A stretch of 64,000 bases of DNA from Lasiosphaeria ovina (GCA_033439765.1 JAULSN010000009.1:1054001-1118000); one strand, 5' to 3'; numbered from the stretch's first letter, positions 1-11,002 are shown. Translations and numbers: made by a program. The notes: generated from the letters alone by a model not told the origin.

Positions 1-424
1 AAGGTAGTACGTTGCCTTCGAAGGGAAGAAGCAGAAGGAAGGAGCTCCCGAAGCGAAGAAGAGAGGTGTCCTTTTGTGCGCGGCCTGAGGTAAATGAGGT
101 TGGCAACTGCGTGGTGTGCGTGCTCTGTATGCTTGACAGAGTGAGTGGTTCGGGGGAGAGGTGTGCTTTGGGGAGAGGGTTAGGCCCTATATGTAGGCAA
201 TCCGGATTCACTAGCTTCGGTCGGGATTCTGCTGACAGTTCTGCTGCGTTCAAGGCCGGCCTGCTTTGCAAGAACGCTACCCTTCTCCACCGCGGGTCTT
301 GTGCACTTCTGAGAGAGACGAGAAAGGTCGTGTTTGACCGAGCGTGGTAGGAATGGCAAAAGTCCAAACATCACCACCTCGCCTAGCTTCGCCGCAGGCG
401 GGCGAAAGAGCAGCCCTGTGGCTT
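1..424. other. Unassigned sequence
   Basis: Open frames here start at non-ATG codons and show no recognisable motif on either strand. I see no gene or repeat before the minisatellite begins near 425. Confidence 0.4.
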
Positions 425-1135
425 CCAAATGCTCCTATTGCGGGGTGAATGGCTCGCGCCGAGGTCCTACGCGGCATGAACACATGCGCTGTGGTATCCC
501 ATGCTCCATCGTCTTCTCCTGCGGAGTGGATAATTCTCGCCGAGGTTATTCGCGCCAGTATCCCATGCTCCAACATCTTCTCCTGCGGAGCGAACAATTC
601 GCGCCGAGGTTATGCGCGTCATGATAGCAAGACTCTGTGGGTTTCCCATGCTCCAACATCGTCTTCTCTTGCGGAGTGGGTAATTCTCGCCGAGGTTATT
701 CGCGTCATGATATCAAGACTCGGTGGGTTTCCCATGCTCCAACATCTTCTCTTGCGGAGTGAATAATAATTTACGCAGAGGTTATACGCATCATGATAAT
801 AAGACTCGGTGGGTTTCCAATGCCTCATCATCATCTTCTCTCGCGGAGTGAGTGATCCACGCTGAGGTTATGCGCTTCATAATATTAAGACTCTATGGGT
901 TTCCTATGCTCCAACATCTTCTCTTGCGGAGTGAATAATAATTTACGCAGAGGTTATACGCATCATGATAATAAGACTCGGTGGGTTTCCAATGCCTCAT
1001 TATCATCTTCTCTCGCGGAGTGAGTGATCCACGCTGAGGTTATGCGCTTCATAATATTAAGACTCTATGGGTTTCCTATGCTCCAACATCTTCTCTTGCG
1101 GAGTGGGTGGTCCGCGCCGAGGTTATACGCGCCTG
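425..1135. repeat. 86-bp minisatellite with 172-bp higher-order unit
   Basis: The phrase GGGTTTCC(C/A/T)ATG recurs with its CCC-equivalent at 645, 731, 817, 903, 989 and 1075, an exact 86-bp period. Two earlier, shorter units start near 498 and 562. Each unit carries CTTGCGGAGTG followed by GCNGAGGTTAT. Units alternate in two types, so 731-902 is repeated almost identically at 903-1074 (172-bp higher-order repeat). The array ends at about 1135. It does not encode a consistent frame. Confidence 0.9.
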
Positions 1136-1687
1136 TCTCTAGCTAGACACCGTCCCATCGTCCGATTTCGTCCAACTATCATACCTTTCTGCCCGGCTTT
1201 CCGAACCGTCCGCACTCCGCGCAATGGTGGAATGGCGTCATGTGAGAGTCCCATGCGCGTCCTACGCAGTCACGAGGCAAAAAGGGAAAGTCAACAGAGT
1301 AGGCTCTTACCGCCGCGTGATGGATCATGCCCGAATCCTTTGCAGTAGTCGCCAGAGAGATACGGAAAAACAAGAGAGCGGGCTTCTGCCGCAGTGGGGT
1401 CTCGAGGCCGTATATGAACCCCCCGAATCCTGGCCCTCGACTTTCTTAACAGCCGCCTTTCTTCCCCAAAGACTTCTTTCTCAACCAGACCGCACTACAG
1501 ACTTGTCGACCACCGCCTCTAGTACACTTCTCTTGTACACTTATCAACCAAAGCTCTCAAGACTTGTCGACCACCGCCTCTAGTACACTACTCTTGTACA
1601 GTTCTCCAACACAAATCTAGACACAAACGTAAGCCCCATCGCCCCCCCTTCTTCCATACCTCCCAGTCATACGGACAAGCTACTAAC
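1136..1687 (+). promoter_or_regulatory. Presumed 5' region of the acidic gene, with a 61-bp direct repeat
   Basis: No gene is visible. The phrase GACTTGTCGACCACCGCCTC occurs at 1500 and again at 1561, each followed by TAGTACAC and CTCTTGTACA. The last 40 bases before the ATG (CTTCTTCCATACCTCCCAGT and onward) recur upstream of the copies at 11.5 and 11.9 kb, so they travel with the gene. In those copies this stretch reads as coding exon. No clear TATA box was found. Confidence 0.4.
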
Positions 1688-2224
1688 ATGGCGCCCACAG
1701 CCTTCAAAAAAATGTCTAATAACAACGACTCCACGGAAATGGAAAATATTGTGAACAATCTCGCCTCCGTCGCCCTCGGCGAGCCTGCCGAGGACAATAA
1801 CAACATGGACGTCGTCGTCGAGCAAGTTGGCGACGAGGAGATGCCCATCGAGGCATATGCCGAAGCTCCGGAGCAGATCGACGAGGTCTTTGACGTTGTT
1901 TTTCTTCCCCCTGACAATGTCCCGGCTGCCGCTAGAGCCAATGCCCGCGGCGCCGCCGCTCCTCGCCCCCGCGCCCCGTTGTTTGTTGATAGGCACGGCC
2001 AGGGATATCGTGTCGAAAACTACCTCCCGCCTGGGTACGCGGGTCTTGGCGCTTCCCGCTGGGCACGACCGGGAGATCTGTACTGGACCCCGCGTTCGCG
2101 TGGACTACCTGAGGCGCAACCAGCCGAGCAGCAGCAGAATGAGCCGGCCGAGGAGGCCCAAGCCCCGACTAAGGAAGATGTCGATGACATCGCCAAGCAC
2201 CTCAACAATATGGCGCTAAACTAA
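1688..2224 (+). CDS. Small acidic protein, founder-like copy of the MAPTA exon family
   Basis: A 178-residue open frame starts with MAPTAFKKMSNN. It is strongly acidic over residues 15-75, has an Ala/Pro/Arg-rich middle (about 80-150) and ends KHLNNMALN. The N-terminal 60 residues are the family signature MAPTA-x-KKMSNN-(D/E)ST-EME-x-IVN-x-LASV. The same signature recurs four times in the 11.5-12.5 kb array, where copies are broken. At 11.5 kb this sequence is the second exon of a larger coiled-coil protein and the 13 codons before MAPTA are in frame. The copy here may therefore be an exon that escaped as its own gene, or a pseudogene remnant with an open frame. No signal peptide, membrane segment or known domain is visible. 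Function unknown. Confidence 0.5.
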   Translation: MAPTAFKKMSNNNDSTEMENIVNNLASVALGEPAEDNNNMDVVVEQVGDEEMPIEAYAEAPEQIDEVFDVVFLPPDNVPAAARANARGAAAPRPRAPLFVDRHGQGYRVENYLPPGYAGLGASRWARPGDLYWTPRSRGLPEAQPAEQQQNEPAEEAQAPTKEDVDDIAKHLNNMALN

Positions 2225-2282
2225 GCAGCGGGACCCTGGGGGGATGACGGCCACATTTCTATGTTTTTGTCGGGCCCATGAG

Positions 2283-2555
2283 ATGAAGACGGGTCGATTA
2301 TCTATATCGTTTGTGGAGCCCTGGAGGATGATTGAGGGTCGGACATCAATGTCTTTTGTCTTTTGTCTGTGTTGAGCGCTGGAGGACGAATGAGGGTCGG
2401 ACATCAATATCTTTTGTCTTTTATCTATGTTGAGCGCTAGAGGACGATTGAGGTTCGGACATCAATGTCTTTTGTTTTTTGTCTGTGTTGAGCGCTGGAG
2501 GACAAACGAGGTTCGGACATCAATGTCTTTTGTCTTTTGTCTGTGTCTAGCAATA
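2283..2555. repeat. 58-bp minisatellite
   Basis: GGACATCAAT(G/A)TCTTTTGTC begins at 2341, 2399, 2457 and 2515, exactly 58 bp apart. Each unit includes TGAGCGCTGGAGGAC or a close variant. A degenerate unit precedes the array at 2283-2340. It starts 60 bp after the stop codon of the acidic gene, so it may lie in its 3' flank. Confidence 0.9.
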
Positions 2556-4345
2556 TCTTTTTCTTGTAGATAGATATCTAGAAGACCAACAACAGCTGTA
2601 CCAGCACTGCATCTTCCCCAGCCCCTGACGTGTGTGACTCGCGTGACATGGACCATCATCGAATACTTGCACGGCAAAAATTGCACCATAATCACAGGGG
2701 GGGCATAGCACACGTAATTATTGGCGAGGGCGTTGATCCCAGGGCCTGCCCACATTGTGCCATGTCCCGTGGCTAACATGTACATCATATCAGTGCTGAG
2801 CAGAAGCCGGAGTACCCTAGCTGCGTGTAGTAGTAGTACCCAGCACCACCACCAGCACATCCACCACGTCTATAGCCGCCACTTGTTGAAACGAGCGAGC
2901 TCTGGCTCTGAACGGACATGATCCGGGACTCTAAGGTTGCGGTACCTACCCAGCCATGTTTACTTACCCCTTGTCGACGCTGATCGATCTCAGCAGCCTG
3001 TGTGTGAGAGACCATGTGTTTTAAAATTGTCGCAACAACAACAACATCTCAGAGTCTTGGTTCCCCCCTCCCCTAGGTAAACAACAGCAGTAAGTGCATG
3101 GACTGAGCATTCCCGAGCTCGGCAACCAACCAATCAATCTGCGTGCTGCCAATTGTGTGTTCCAGGTCCAGGGGCAGTTGCGCGCACCACGAAGCTGCAG
3201 ATCCCATACACATGGTCTTGCCCATTCCACGTGGTGCGTGGTGATTTAATAACAAGGCTGGATTTTCGCGCCTGCGTAGCGTACATCAATGCCTTCTCTT
3301 CTCTGCATGGCACACTCGGGTTTCCTCATGATGGTTCTTCCCAGCAAACGGCCTCAGCAGAGCTTGCATGCCGGAGCGAGCAGTCGTCGCCAATGGGAGT
3401 CTGCGCTGTGCTGTCAGCCGAGCGTCCAGTCCCGTTGTCGTGGTCATGGTCGTTCAGAGGCGGGCACGTGACGCGTGTTGACACCCGCGAAAGGGCCCAG
3501 GGCCGCACGGGCTCTCGGCCGTTGCAGCCATGACAAGCACCGCTAGGTTGCCACTTGTACGCAGAACAGAGATTGGTGCGTGCTGCGTGCCAATAAAACC
3601 CAACCTTGGCGCCGCCGCCACTCTCTCTCGACACTCTTGTCCTAAAGCCCATTCCATTGCACCCGCCCCGGAGGAGGTGCACGGTTCTGATGTTGAAACG
3701 TCGAAACTCCAGCACCGACGCGACTACAGTGCAGACCAATAAGACTGGGCGCGCGAGACACACCCGCAGTGAACTCTGTAGTACTGTACATGTTGCACTT
3801 CGCATTTGCCGTTGCAGCGGCGGCCAAGACTTGCAGCATGAACAAGTACCAGCACCGCCAGGCTGTCGGTTTCCCTTCACTTGCACGCATGCACGCACGC
3901 AGAACTCTGCACCAGCATGCATGCTTGATGGCATTGCAATATCCAACGGCGCCCCGAGTTTGGCTGGCCGACTCGCCGATTGCGATTGATGTCCACAGAG
4001 CGAGCAGCCTTGAGTGCAGCCTCGTGCACGGCGGCGATGGGGATGCCTGCACGGAGGCAATCTACACAGCGTGCTCGTCTCTCGGTGGCTTATCACGGTC
4101 CTGGGTTGCGCAGTCGACGATGCACATAAGAAACGAAAGGCAGCAGGAAGAACCGCCAGGATGCACTGCAGACAGTCTTCGGTCTCTTTGCCCGGACCGG
4201 CGTAGGTGGTGATAGAGTTTACGCTAAGGGGGGAGGGGGGCGTTTAGAGCCGTTTACGCACGTTGGAACTGCGGGCTAAGGTTTGCCAAGCTCGCTCCGG
4301 CCGCCCCGACTGTTTCGTCTAGTCATGCATTGTCCCCTTGGGAGT
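2556..4345. other. About 1.8 kb without a recognisable gene
   Basis: Several overlapping frames of 60-256 codons exist on both strands. None begins with a convincing ATG context or shows a known motif. The longest (3326-4096, minus) is Cys/Arg-rich without pattern. I see no repeat or transposon signature here. Confidence 0.4.
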
Positions 4346-4475
4346 GACTAGCGTCGGTCTGTCGCTATCGCGATAGGCCGGCCATGGACATGGTACACCG
4401 TCCTCTCCTCTTGCCAGTTGCTGGCGTCGGTCTGTCGCGATTCGCAATGGGCCGGCCATCCATGGAGATGGTGCC
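4346..4475. repeat. Imperfect direct repeat in the Gln-rich gene promoter
   Basis: The block C-T-(A/G)-GCGTCGGTCTGTCGC followed by a GGCCGGCCAT core and ATGGT occurs at about 4346-4394 and 4424-4475 (period about 78 bp). GTTGCTGGCGTC appears once more just before the TATA box. These could be duplicated upstream regulatory elements. Confidence 0.55.
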
Positions 4476-4501
4476 CTGTTCTCTTTGCAGTTGCTGGCGT
4501 C

Positions 4502-4509
4502 TATAAGAG
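4502..4509 (+). promoter_or_regulatory. TATA box of the Gln-rich gene
   Basis: TATAAGAG lies 137 bp before the ATG at 4639. It is followed by a pyrimidine-rich leader (CATTCTCTCTCTCTCAACAT) typical of fungal 5' leaders. Confidence 0.55.
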
Positions 4510-4638
4510 GGGGCCACCCCTTCCCTGATCTGCCGTCATTCTCTCTCTCTCAACATCAGCCAACCCAAGCAAAGCAGAGCAACAGCCAACCAAACCCAAC
4601 CCAAGCAAAGCAACAGCCAGGCCATTCTCTCTCGCAAG

Positions 4639-4820
4639 ATGGAGAACCCAGACGCCCGTACGATCTCTCCCTCGCTGTCGACTTCCGCCCAGTCGTCAGC
4701 CACGCTGTCGTTGGAACCCTCGCCGCCAGCCTCGACCAAGTCGTCGGCGACGTTATCACTGGAGCCAGAGCAGCAGCAGCAGCAAGGCCACGACCAGCAA
4801 GTATACCTGCCGTATCTCTC

Positions 4821-4859
<39 letters not shown>

Positions 4860-5283
4860 GCAGCAGAAGCAGCAGCAAGGCCACAACCAGCAAGTGTACC
4901 AATCCCACCAGACACAGCATCACCATGTCTACCAGCAAGACTACGACGGGCAGATGCTGCTGCAGCCGCCACTGCTCCTCCCCTCCCAACCATCACCGTA
5001 CCCATCCTCATCGCAATACCACCCCTTCTCCCGCAATGATCAACAGTCTCAATCCCAACCGCCAGCAAGACCGTTTCAATCCCGATCCAAACCGCCAGCA
5101 GAAAGCTCCTTCTCCGCCGGCCCGAAGGTAATGCAGGCGCTGGACATGGCGCGCGAGAGCCGGGAGGCCGAGTGCCACCCCCAGATTAGCGCGCTGCTGG
5201 ACGGCGCGCTGGCCGAGGTGATGGCGCGGTTGCGGGCGGCGCCTGACAGCTATGTGATGCGGTGCGATGAGTTCTCCTTTTAA
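4639..5283 (+). CDS. Gln-rich hypothetical protein with conserved fungal C-terminal motif
   Basis: A 214-residue frame. Residues 1-50 contain two Ser/Thr-rich repeats (SSATLSLEP twice). Residues about 50-80 are polyglutamine from a CAG tract, then a Gln/His/Tyr/Pro-rich low-complexity segment. The last 50 residues look globular: PKVMQALDMARESREAECHP, then an ISALLDGALAEV-type helix ending YVMRCDEFSF. I recall this ending from fungal hypothetical proteins whose C-terminus reads DEFxVFN and continues further, so this copy may be truncated by its TAA, or an intron may follow (TTTTTTTCAG lies at the stop). A TATA box, leader and ATG are present. Possibly a nuclear prion-like or transcription-related protein. 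Function unknown. Confidence 0.6.
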
Positions 5284-5622
5284 TTTTTTTCAGTCTAGAT
5301 TTGATAAGACGGATCCGGTGATTATGAGTGCCAGGAGGCGGTATTGGCACTATACCTGTGCGTGATCAGGATATGGTATGGGGGGGTTTGTTTTGTTGGC
5401 GTTGGGTAGATTGAATTTAGTCTAGCAGAAATTTCATTAGCAGGTTATGGACTCGGCGCCAACGGTGTGTGACTCTGAACACCTGCACACCACCACCAAA
5501 CAGTGAGTTTTCCAGAAAGGGAAGGCGGTTTTCTTTGGCGGGGGTTTGTGGAGTCTCCCCTCCGCCCTGGGGGAGTGGAGGGAAAATGACGCGTGTCCCC
5601 CGTTACAAAGAAAGCAGCCATT
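5284..5622. other. Unassigned 3' flank
   Basis: No gene or repeat is recognised between the Gln-rich gene and the inverted repeat. Confidence 0.35.
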
Positions 5623-5893
5623 CACGCGCCCCACAAAAAAAAAGGCACACCAAAACATAACCCCACCACTTTGAGCATCCAGAACACAGCCAAATGTAGG
5701 CCAAAATAGATAAAACCAATTGCATTTTAATGCCCTGTAATTGCGCCTTCTAGTTTTATATAGTCCTTAAGGATCTGAGGGATATTTGTTAACCCATTTG
5801 TTAATTATTGACTGCGTGAGGGCCCCCCATCCCATGGGTGGGGCTGTCTCCAAAATCATGCTTTTGGTGTGCCTTTTTTTTGTCGGGCGCGTG
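5623..5893. repeat. Inverted repeat, MITE-like (R5)
   Basis: The left arm (5623-5670) reads CACGCGCCCCACAAAAAAAA then GGCACACCAAAA and CCCCACC. The right arm (5835-5893) is its reverse complement with a few changes (GGTGGGG, then TTTTGGTGTGCCTTTTTTTT, then GGGCGCGTG). About 165 bp of AT-richer sequence lies between. The same arm recurs alone at 41101-41150, so this is a dispersed element. No coding capacity. Confidence 0.75.
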
Positions 5894-6313
5894 CCATTGT
5901 GATGCAGGAAAGCAAGGTTTGGGTGCCTGCAAGTCGGTCTCGGTGATTTTGGCCACAGACAGCGGTATAACCCTAACCCTAGCGCCGATGCCATGCTCTG
6001 TGCGTTTTGTCGGCGAAGCGGAAGCCAGGCTTCCGATTTCTGCTCTGCATCTCCCGGGGCTACTTGGCGAATCTCCAAGAGACAGTGGCGCTGTTTCTGC
6101 ATGTCAGGCAGCTATCCATCCTCGGCGGCGAAGTTCACCATGTGGCTGTCTCCCGTGTTTTTCTTCGTTGGACACACACACTGGGGAGGTAGGAAACCAA
6201 GTGTACAAGGCAGCTGCAAGGTAGCAAGGCAGATACTCCGTGGCTGCCTTTGCGCTTGCTTCTGGTGAGCGAAGGCGACTCAATGGCAGACGGACGCGCA
6301 CAGCACACGTTCT
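5894..6313. other. Unassigned, includes a telomere-like motif
   Basis: TAACCCTAACCCT, two units of the fungal telomere repeat, occurs at 5968-5980. No gene is recognised. Confidence 0.4.
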
Positions 6314-6365
6314 GAGCGCAGCGAGCAGCCCGCCGCAGGCGCCCCCGGAGGGCCGCCGGAGGCAA
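6314..6365 (+). repeat. R3 GC-rich dispersed motif, copy 1
   Basis: GAGCGCAGCGAGCAGCCCGC, then a GGCGCCC and GGAGGGCCGCCGGAGGCAA ending. The same 50-55 bp sequence recurs at 25782, 25917 (inverted), 38939, 59721 (inverted) and 63567. It sits 10 bp before the MULE-1 target duplication. Confidence 0.8.
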
Positions 6366-6374
6366 CACAGCAAG

Positions 6375-9300
6375 AAATAAACAAGGAGGAGTCTCCGCAT
6401 TCTGTTAAATCGTCCCTATCTACAGTTGTCCTCCACACATAACCCTAACCCTACAAAAATCGGGTACATCCAAGATCCTGCCACCACGTAATTTACCATT
6501 TTTTACCACAACCCAACCTAATTATCATCGCCAACAACTTCAATCAATCGATGCATCATCAGTAAGGCTTCATTTCCTGCACTCCTTTTCATCGCGGCTA
6601 TGCTAATTTAGCTTCAGAAATGCCCGATTTTGAAGACTTTAGGGATTTGAGCGATTCCGGCGATTCCAGCGATGCGCGCGGTGATGAAGATGAGGATGCG
6701 CCCGCCCAGGATGCGCCCGCCCAGAATGCGCCGGCGCCGCCCGCGCCACCACCACTTTCCAATCCGCCCGCGAACCATAAGCTTTTCACCTTCAAATATG
6801 ATACCCTCGACGATCTAATCGTTGATTTGAACGAATGGGCCTCTTCTGCACGGTTCGGTACATACAAGCTGCGACCTTCTAATTATGCCAAAGACTTCGG
6901 CCCAACAAGGATGGATTTTGGCTGTTGCCGAGGGAAAATCACCAAGTCCAGGGCGACGAAATACATCACCACCACCGACCACCGGGACTGCCCTTGGCAG
7001 GGCGTAGCCAAGGCGCTTGTTTCCAACGACCGGAAATGGTCCTTTGAGCTTCTTCCTAAGCATACCAACCATGCAAATCATCCACCTGTCGAGAGAGACT
7101 TCAACAAGTTGAAGCACAGAGTAATCTTTGGCCCTGAGCACAAGGCATTCATTGCTTCCTACATCGACCGGCCAGCTGTCCCGAACAGAGAGATTGCCAG
7201 AGACTTACGAAGGGCTTTTCCGGGCCTGGAATTCGACCACAGTCACCTACGAACATGCCGCTCTCGTATACGCAGACTTGCCCTCAAGGGATACTCGCCA
7301 TTCCAGGCCACGAAGAAGTTGCTTGACGATGAACACATCCATTACGAAGTACTTTAGTCGGATGATGAAAAAGACAAGCCGAGAGGTCTTTTTTGGTCTC
7401 CTCCCTGGTGTAAGGAGATGTGGAAGCGTTACCCCTGGGTCCAGTTGTACGATAACACATATAGTACTAACAACAAGGGCCTGGCTCTCTTCCAAATCGT
7501 CCACAAGAACCACCTAGGTAAATCAGTCAGTTGTGCGTTCGGCTTGATCGACAATGAACGTGAGGAAGGCTTCAACTGGCATTTGGACAAGGTCAACGAG
7601 TATCGCGAAGAAATCGGCGCTCAACGCCCTACAGTCACAATTACCGACTTTGAGAAGGCGATGAGGTCTGCAATTACACGTGTTTACCCTGACGCCCACC
7701 CACAACTCTGCATTTTCCATATCAGCAAGAATGTGGTTCTGAACTTCAAGAAGAAATGGAACAAGGCCGCTGCAAAGCAGGTTGCCCGGGCTCAGGCTCG
7801 GGCTCAGGACCCAGGCGCGTAACAAGAGGAGGAAAATAACGATGAAGAAGAAGACAACGAGGAAGAAGATAGAGAGGAAGAAGAGCAGGTTGTCTACCGT
7901 ACAAGAAGACTTCGTGATGGACAGGAAGTCAACATTGGTGCCTTGCCGGCCGAGATCCCGTACACCAAGGCAGGAATGTACCTACTTTAGGAGCATATGA
8001 TATACTCGCCTACCCTCGATGGCCATACATAGGCATGGGAGATAATGAAAGCTACTTTTTCCGCCCAAAAAGCCATACTTCGGTATCTCGAACGAACCTA
8101 CGTACCACTTATTGGAGAGTGGGCGACTTGCTACACCAACAACGTCCTCAGCTTCGGTCAACGCACCACATCACCAGTTAAGTCAGTCAACAAGCTTCTC
8201 AAGTCTTTTGTTATCACCGGCAACAGCAACACCTTCCAAACCGTACAATAGTCACTCAATATGGTGGAGGGCATGAAGGAAGCCCACGAGAAACTGACTA
8301 CGAAGCAAAAAGAGCGTACTCGCTTCGGCGACCTAGCTCAGCAGTGGCTTGGTGGTGCTCCCTAAAACATATGTTATGATGCCCTCGATCGTGTTATAAA
8401 GCAATATATAAAGATGGAATCTGCTCTCGGGGACCGCGCCCGGCCCCTGAAGCCCTGCACCGGTCGGTTCCGGGCACAGTATGGCATTCCTTGCGCTCAT
8501 GAGCTCCTCCAGCGTCACCAGGCCGGTAATCTGAAGCTTCAAAAGACCGATTTCCATCCATATTAGTACCTGGATAGGTCGTTACTTGACGAAGACAATT
8601 ACTTGTAGTACCAAAAGTTTGACAGAGTCGGAAACCTTCGCGGCAGGCCACGCAACTCGAATGCCTTCGCCGCCGAACCGAACGCACCGGGGGTCCCGAC
8701 TACACAGCCGAGAGCCACACAGCCGGCCGGGCAACCGGGCAGGCAGTCCGGACTTGTGCCCTCAATTCGCCGGCATACCTCACAGTGGGAGGGAGTGTCC
8801 CTTGACGATGACGACGACATCGACGACGACGACGATAATGACGACGTCGATGACAACGTTGATGACGACGTTGATGACGACGTTGATAAGCTCAGCCAAC
8901 CTACGGGACCTCCTCGCCGTACTGTCAACAACCTCAATGCGGCTCGGGGTAGCCGGGGCAGAGGAAGCCGGGGAAGAGGAAGCCGGGACACAGGAAGCCG
9001 GGCAACAGGAACCACAGGAAGTCGGGTAATAGGAAGCCGGGCAACAGGAAACCGAGGCACACAACGCAGTGGCCGGGGCGGCGCGGCATCACGACCTTCA
9101 CAATACCAAGGTACACAATGCGGTAGCCGGGGCGGCACAATATCACGAGCCTCACGTAGCCCTGCAGCCTCTGCAGTAGCCGCAGGTCGTGTTGAAAAGC
9201 CTACACGCAGTGGAAGGGTTCCTCAGCCGACCGCCCGGGCATTGGGGGGCATGGATCAGTAGGGCAGTCAGTTGTGAGCAGTGGAGAGTAGTTGTAAGCA

Positions 9301-9664
9301 GGCCTGCAGTTTTTTATTGCATTTTTGGCCCTGTTACGTAAGCGAATTTTCGACGAAGCCAGCTTCGCTTTTTATTGCAGATTTGAACATCTGAGCCAAT
9401 CTACGGCCCTGAGCTGGAATTTTCCGCATTCGGAAGTGTGTTGACGCTGGCGACGTTGGGCCACGGCGGCGGGGTGCAATTGCGGTACAACTGCGTTGCC
9501 AGCGCAGCGCTTGGAGCGGGGCAGTCAGCGAATGCGGTAATTTTGGCTGTAAAATGTGGTTATTTTCCTGAGCGGTGAGTTGTACCGCTTGGCGGCCTAT
9601 GTACCTACAGTAGATGGGGACGATTTACTAGTATGCGGAGACTCCCCCATAAGTAAATAAACAA
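6375..9664 (+). mobile_element. MULE-1, full-length Mutator-like element with target duplication
   Basis: The 10-bp direct repeat AAATAAACAA at 6375-6384 and 9655-9664 brackets the element. The ends are imperfect inverted repeats of about 42 bp sharing GGAGTCTCCGCAT at the outside and AAATCGTCC further in. The subterminal region holds a telomere-like TAACCCTAACCCT (6440-6452). Internal sequence matches MULE-2 along its whole length, including the 3' untranslated part (CAGGCCTGCAGTTTTTTATT in both). One transposase gene is carried. Mutator-like elements typically make 9-11 bp duplications, which fits. Confidence 0.9.
6620..9262 (+). pseudogene. MULE transposase, inactivated by in-frame stops
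   Basis: One continuous frame of 880 codons with eight in-frame stops (7355, 7820, 7988, 8030, 8249, 8363, 8564, 8606) and no frameshift. Domains in order: acidic/Pro-rich leader (1-50); FAR1-like zinc-binding region with C102/C103, C124 and H148/H151/H154; helix-turn-helix-like region about 160-245; MULE DDE core with Asp278 (LYDNTY) and Asp343 (ITDFEKAM), followed by CIFHISKNV; the third acidic position, Glu in MULE-2, is Lys521 here (AAG at 8180, a G-to-A change); a long poly-Asp stretch (about 8805-8890); and a basic Gly-Ser-Arg repeat tail. The role was cut-and-paste transposition in the nucleus. With the catalytic residue lost and stops present, this copy cannot be active. The tail with GSRG repeats may bind nucleic acid (inference). 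Confidence 0.85.
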
Positions 9665-10620
9665 AGCACCACGGGGATACTGTGAGTTGCAAGCGTTTTG
9701 GGGGGACCTTTGCTTCCTTCGCTCTCTGTTTTTCTTGCAGCTTCTTCATATATATGTCGCGTTGACGGCGACGGCGTTCCAGGCCGCCATGCACAGTACA
9801 TGTACTTGTCCATGTAACTATGCACTGTGCACTGCGTGACGCACATCTTCTCGCCCGCTCGACAGCGACAGCGACAGCGAGCTGCCCGGTCTCGGCACGC
9901 ACTTCTCGAAGCAAAAAAGTTTTGGTCGGTTTGCTAACAAGGGGTTTGAACATTTTAGGTACAGTGCAGTACAATAAAATAAGCTATCTGGCAAGTCAGG
10001 AAGGGGTCGCTGAACGGTGCCTCCGGCAGCCCTCAGGGGGTGGTCTTTTGGGGGGGCATCCAACCGGGTTTCCAGGCGGACGTGCATGCATGCGTCTGGG
10101 CTGGGGCTAGCGGCGCCGCGGGTGCCGGTACCTGGCTGGACACTGCTCCCAGCTGCCATGCACTTGGCCATGCCCCGGTTCCCAGGCCCTGGGCCGCAGC
10201 GGGGCAGATTGGTGAGGGTTGGCCGTGTGCAAGAGAGGCCGCTGCGGCTTGCGACCTTTTCTTGCCAAGGATTTCTGACGGGTGTGGGTGTCGATCGGTG
10301 CCCCGTAGGTGCCTGTACTGGCCTGGAATTCTGTTTGGGCTTGCAGACGCACGGACACATAGGCAGCCGATGGGCGGTGGGCGAGCTCCCCCACTGGAGA
10401 CCAGTGGGCTTCTGGCGAGCCTCCGCCCTGCAGCAGCCAACAGCGCCTTTTTTGGCCGCCGCCGTGCTTGCGGTCGCTGCAAGCCAAGGCCACAAACAGG
10501 AGAGGCCGCTGAGGCTTGCGACGTAAGGGACCTTTTTTTTTGCCAAGGATTTCCGACGGGTGTGGTGTTGATCGGTGCTCCGCAGGTGCCTCGGTCAGCA
10601 ACCAGAGGACCATCATCAAG
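9665..10620. repeat. Gene-free stretch with a duplicated ~95-bp block
   Basis: The block GAGAGGCCGCTG(C/A)GGCTTGCGAC, then GCCAAGGATTTC(T/C)GACGGGTG and GATCGGTGC(C/T)CCG(T/C)AGGTGCCT, occurs at about 10230-10322 and 10499-10589. The copies are about 268 bp apart and the second carries a short insertion after CGAC. About 10045 back to 9970 (minus) matches 38985-39030 plus (CCGTTCAGCGACCCCTTCCT), next to an R3-like CCTCCGGCAGCCCTC. No gene is recognised. Confidence 0.5.
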
Positions 10621-10767
10621 AACATGACCAACTTGGACTACATCTCACGCACCCTGCTGCTCTCCCGTAAGCAGCCCGACCTGCTGCTCGTATCCCGCGG
10701 CAGCGGCGAGAACATTAACGAGCTGGCCGCCCACGAGCCCAACGGCATCTCGTAGATCCGCGCCTGA
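10621..10767 (+). pseudogene. Fragment of an L-sorbosone/glucose dehydrogenase-like beta-propeller enzyme
   Basis: About 45 codons read NMTNLDYISRTLLLS, then QPDLLLVSRGSGENI and GIS-stop-IRA. In fungal sorbosone dehydrogenase-like proteins I recall a strand of the form TRTLLLS-x-KQPDLLLVSRGS-x-N followed downstream by SQIRA. The TAG at 10753 therefore sits where Gln is expected (CAG to TAG). No start, no other domains and no continuation are found on either side. Only this piece of the gene is present, abutting the duplicated block on the left. Confidence 0.55.
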
Positions 10768-11002
10768 GCCATTATTTGGCCAAAATTGCTTGACACGTCG
10801 ACCGGTGCCGAAGCCAAGGCGGGAGGCGGGCCCTATATCGAAAAATTTGTAGTCCTCAACGGAACAACCACATAGATCCAAAATAACCATACAGATCAAA
10901 ATAACCACATAGATACAAAACAACGCTCCCTACCGCCTCGGCTCTAGACGTACGGACCCAGGAGCTACCAACTCGATCGAAAGTCTCCTTCGCTCGTCTC
11001 CC

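Noticed and set aside
425..1135. CRISPR array
   Set aside because: Repeat units are contiguous and diverged, with no unique spacers, and the genome is fungal.
3326..4096. 256-codon minus-strand open frame
   Set aside because: No credible ATG, Cys/Arg-rich text without domains, and equally long frames overlap it on the other strand. Treated as chance.
4536..4989. Cys-rich and Leu-rich frames antisense to the CAG tract
   Set aside because: Poly-Cys, poly-Leu and poly-Ala are simply the other readings of the CAG repeat. The sense frame has promoter, leader and a globular end.
5968..5980. True telomere or chromosome end
   Set aside because: Only two telomere units, flanked by kilobases of sequence on both sides. 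The other occurrences belong to MULE ends.
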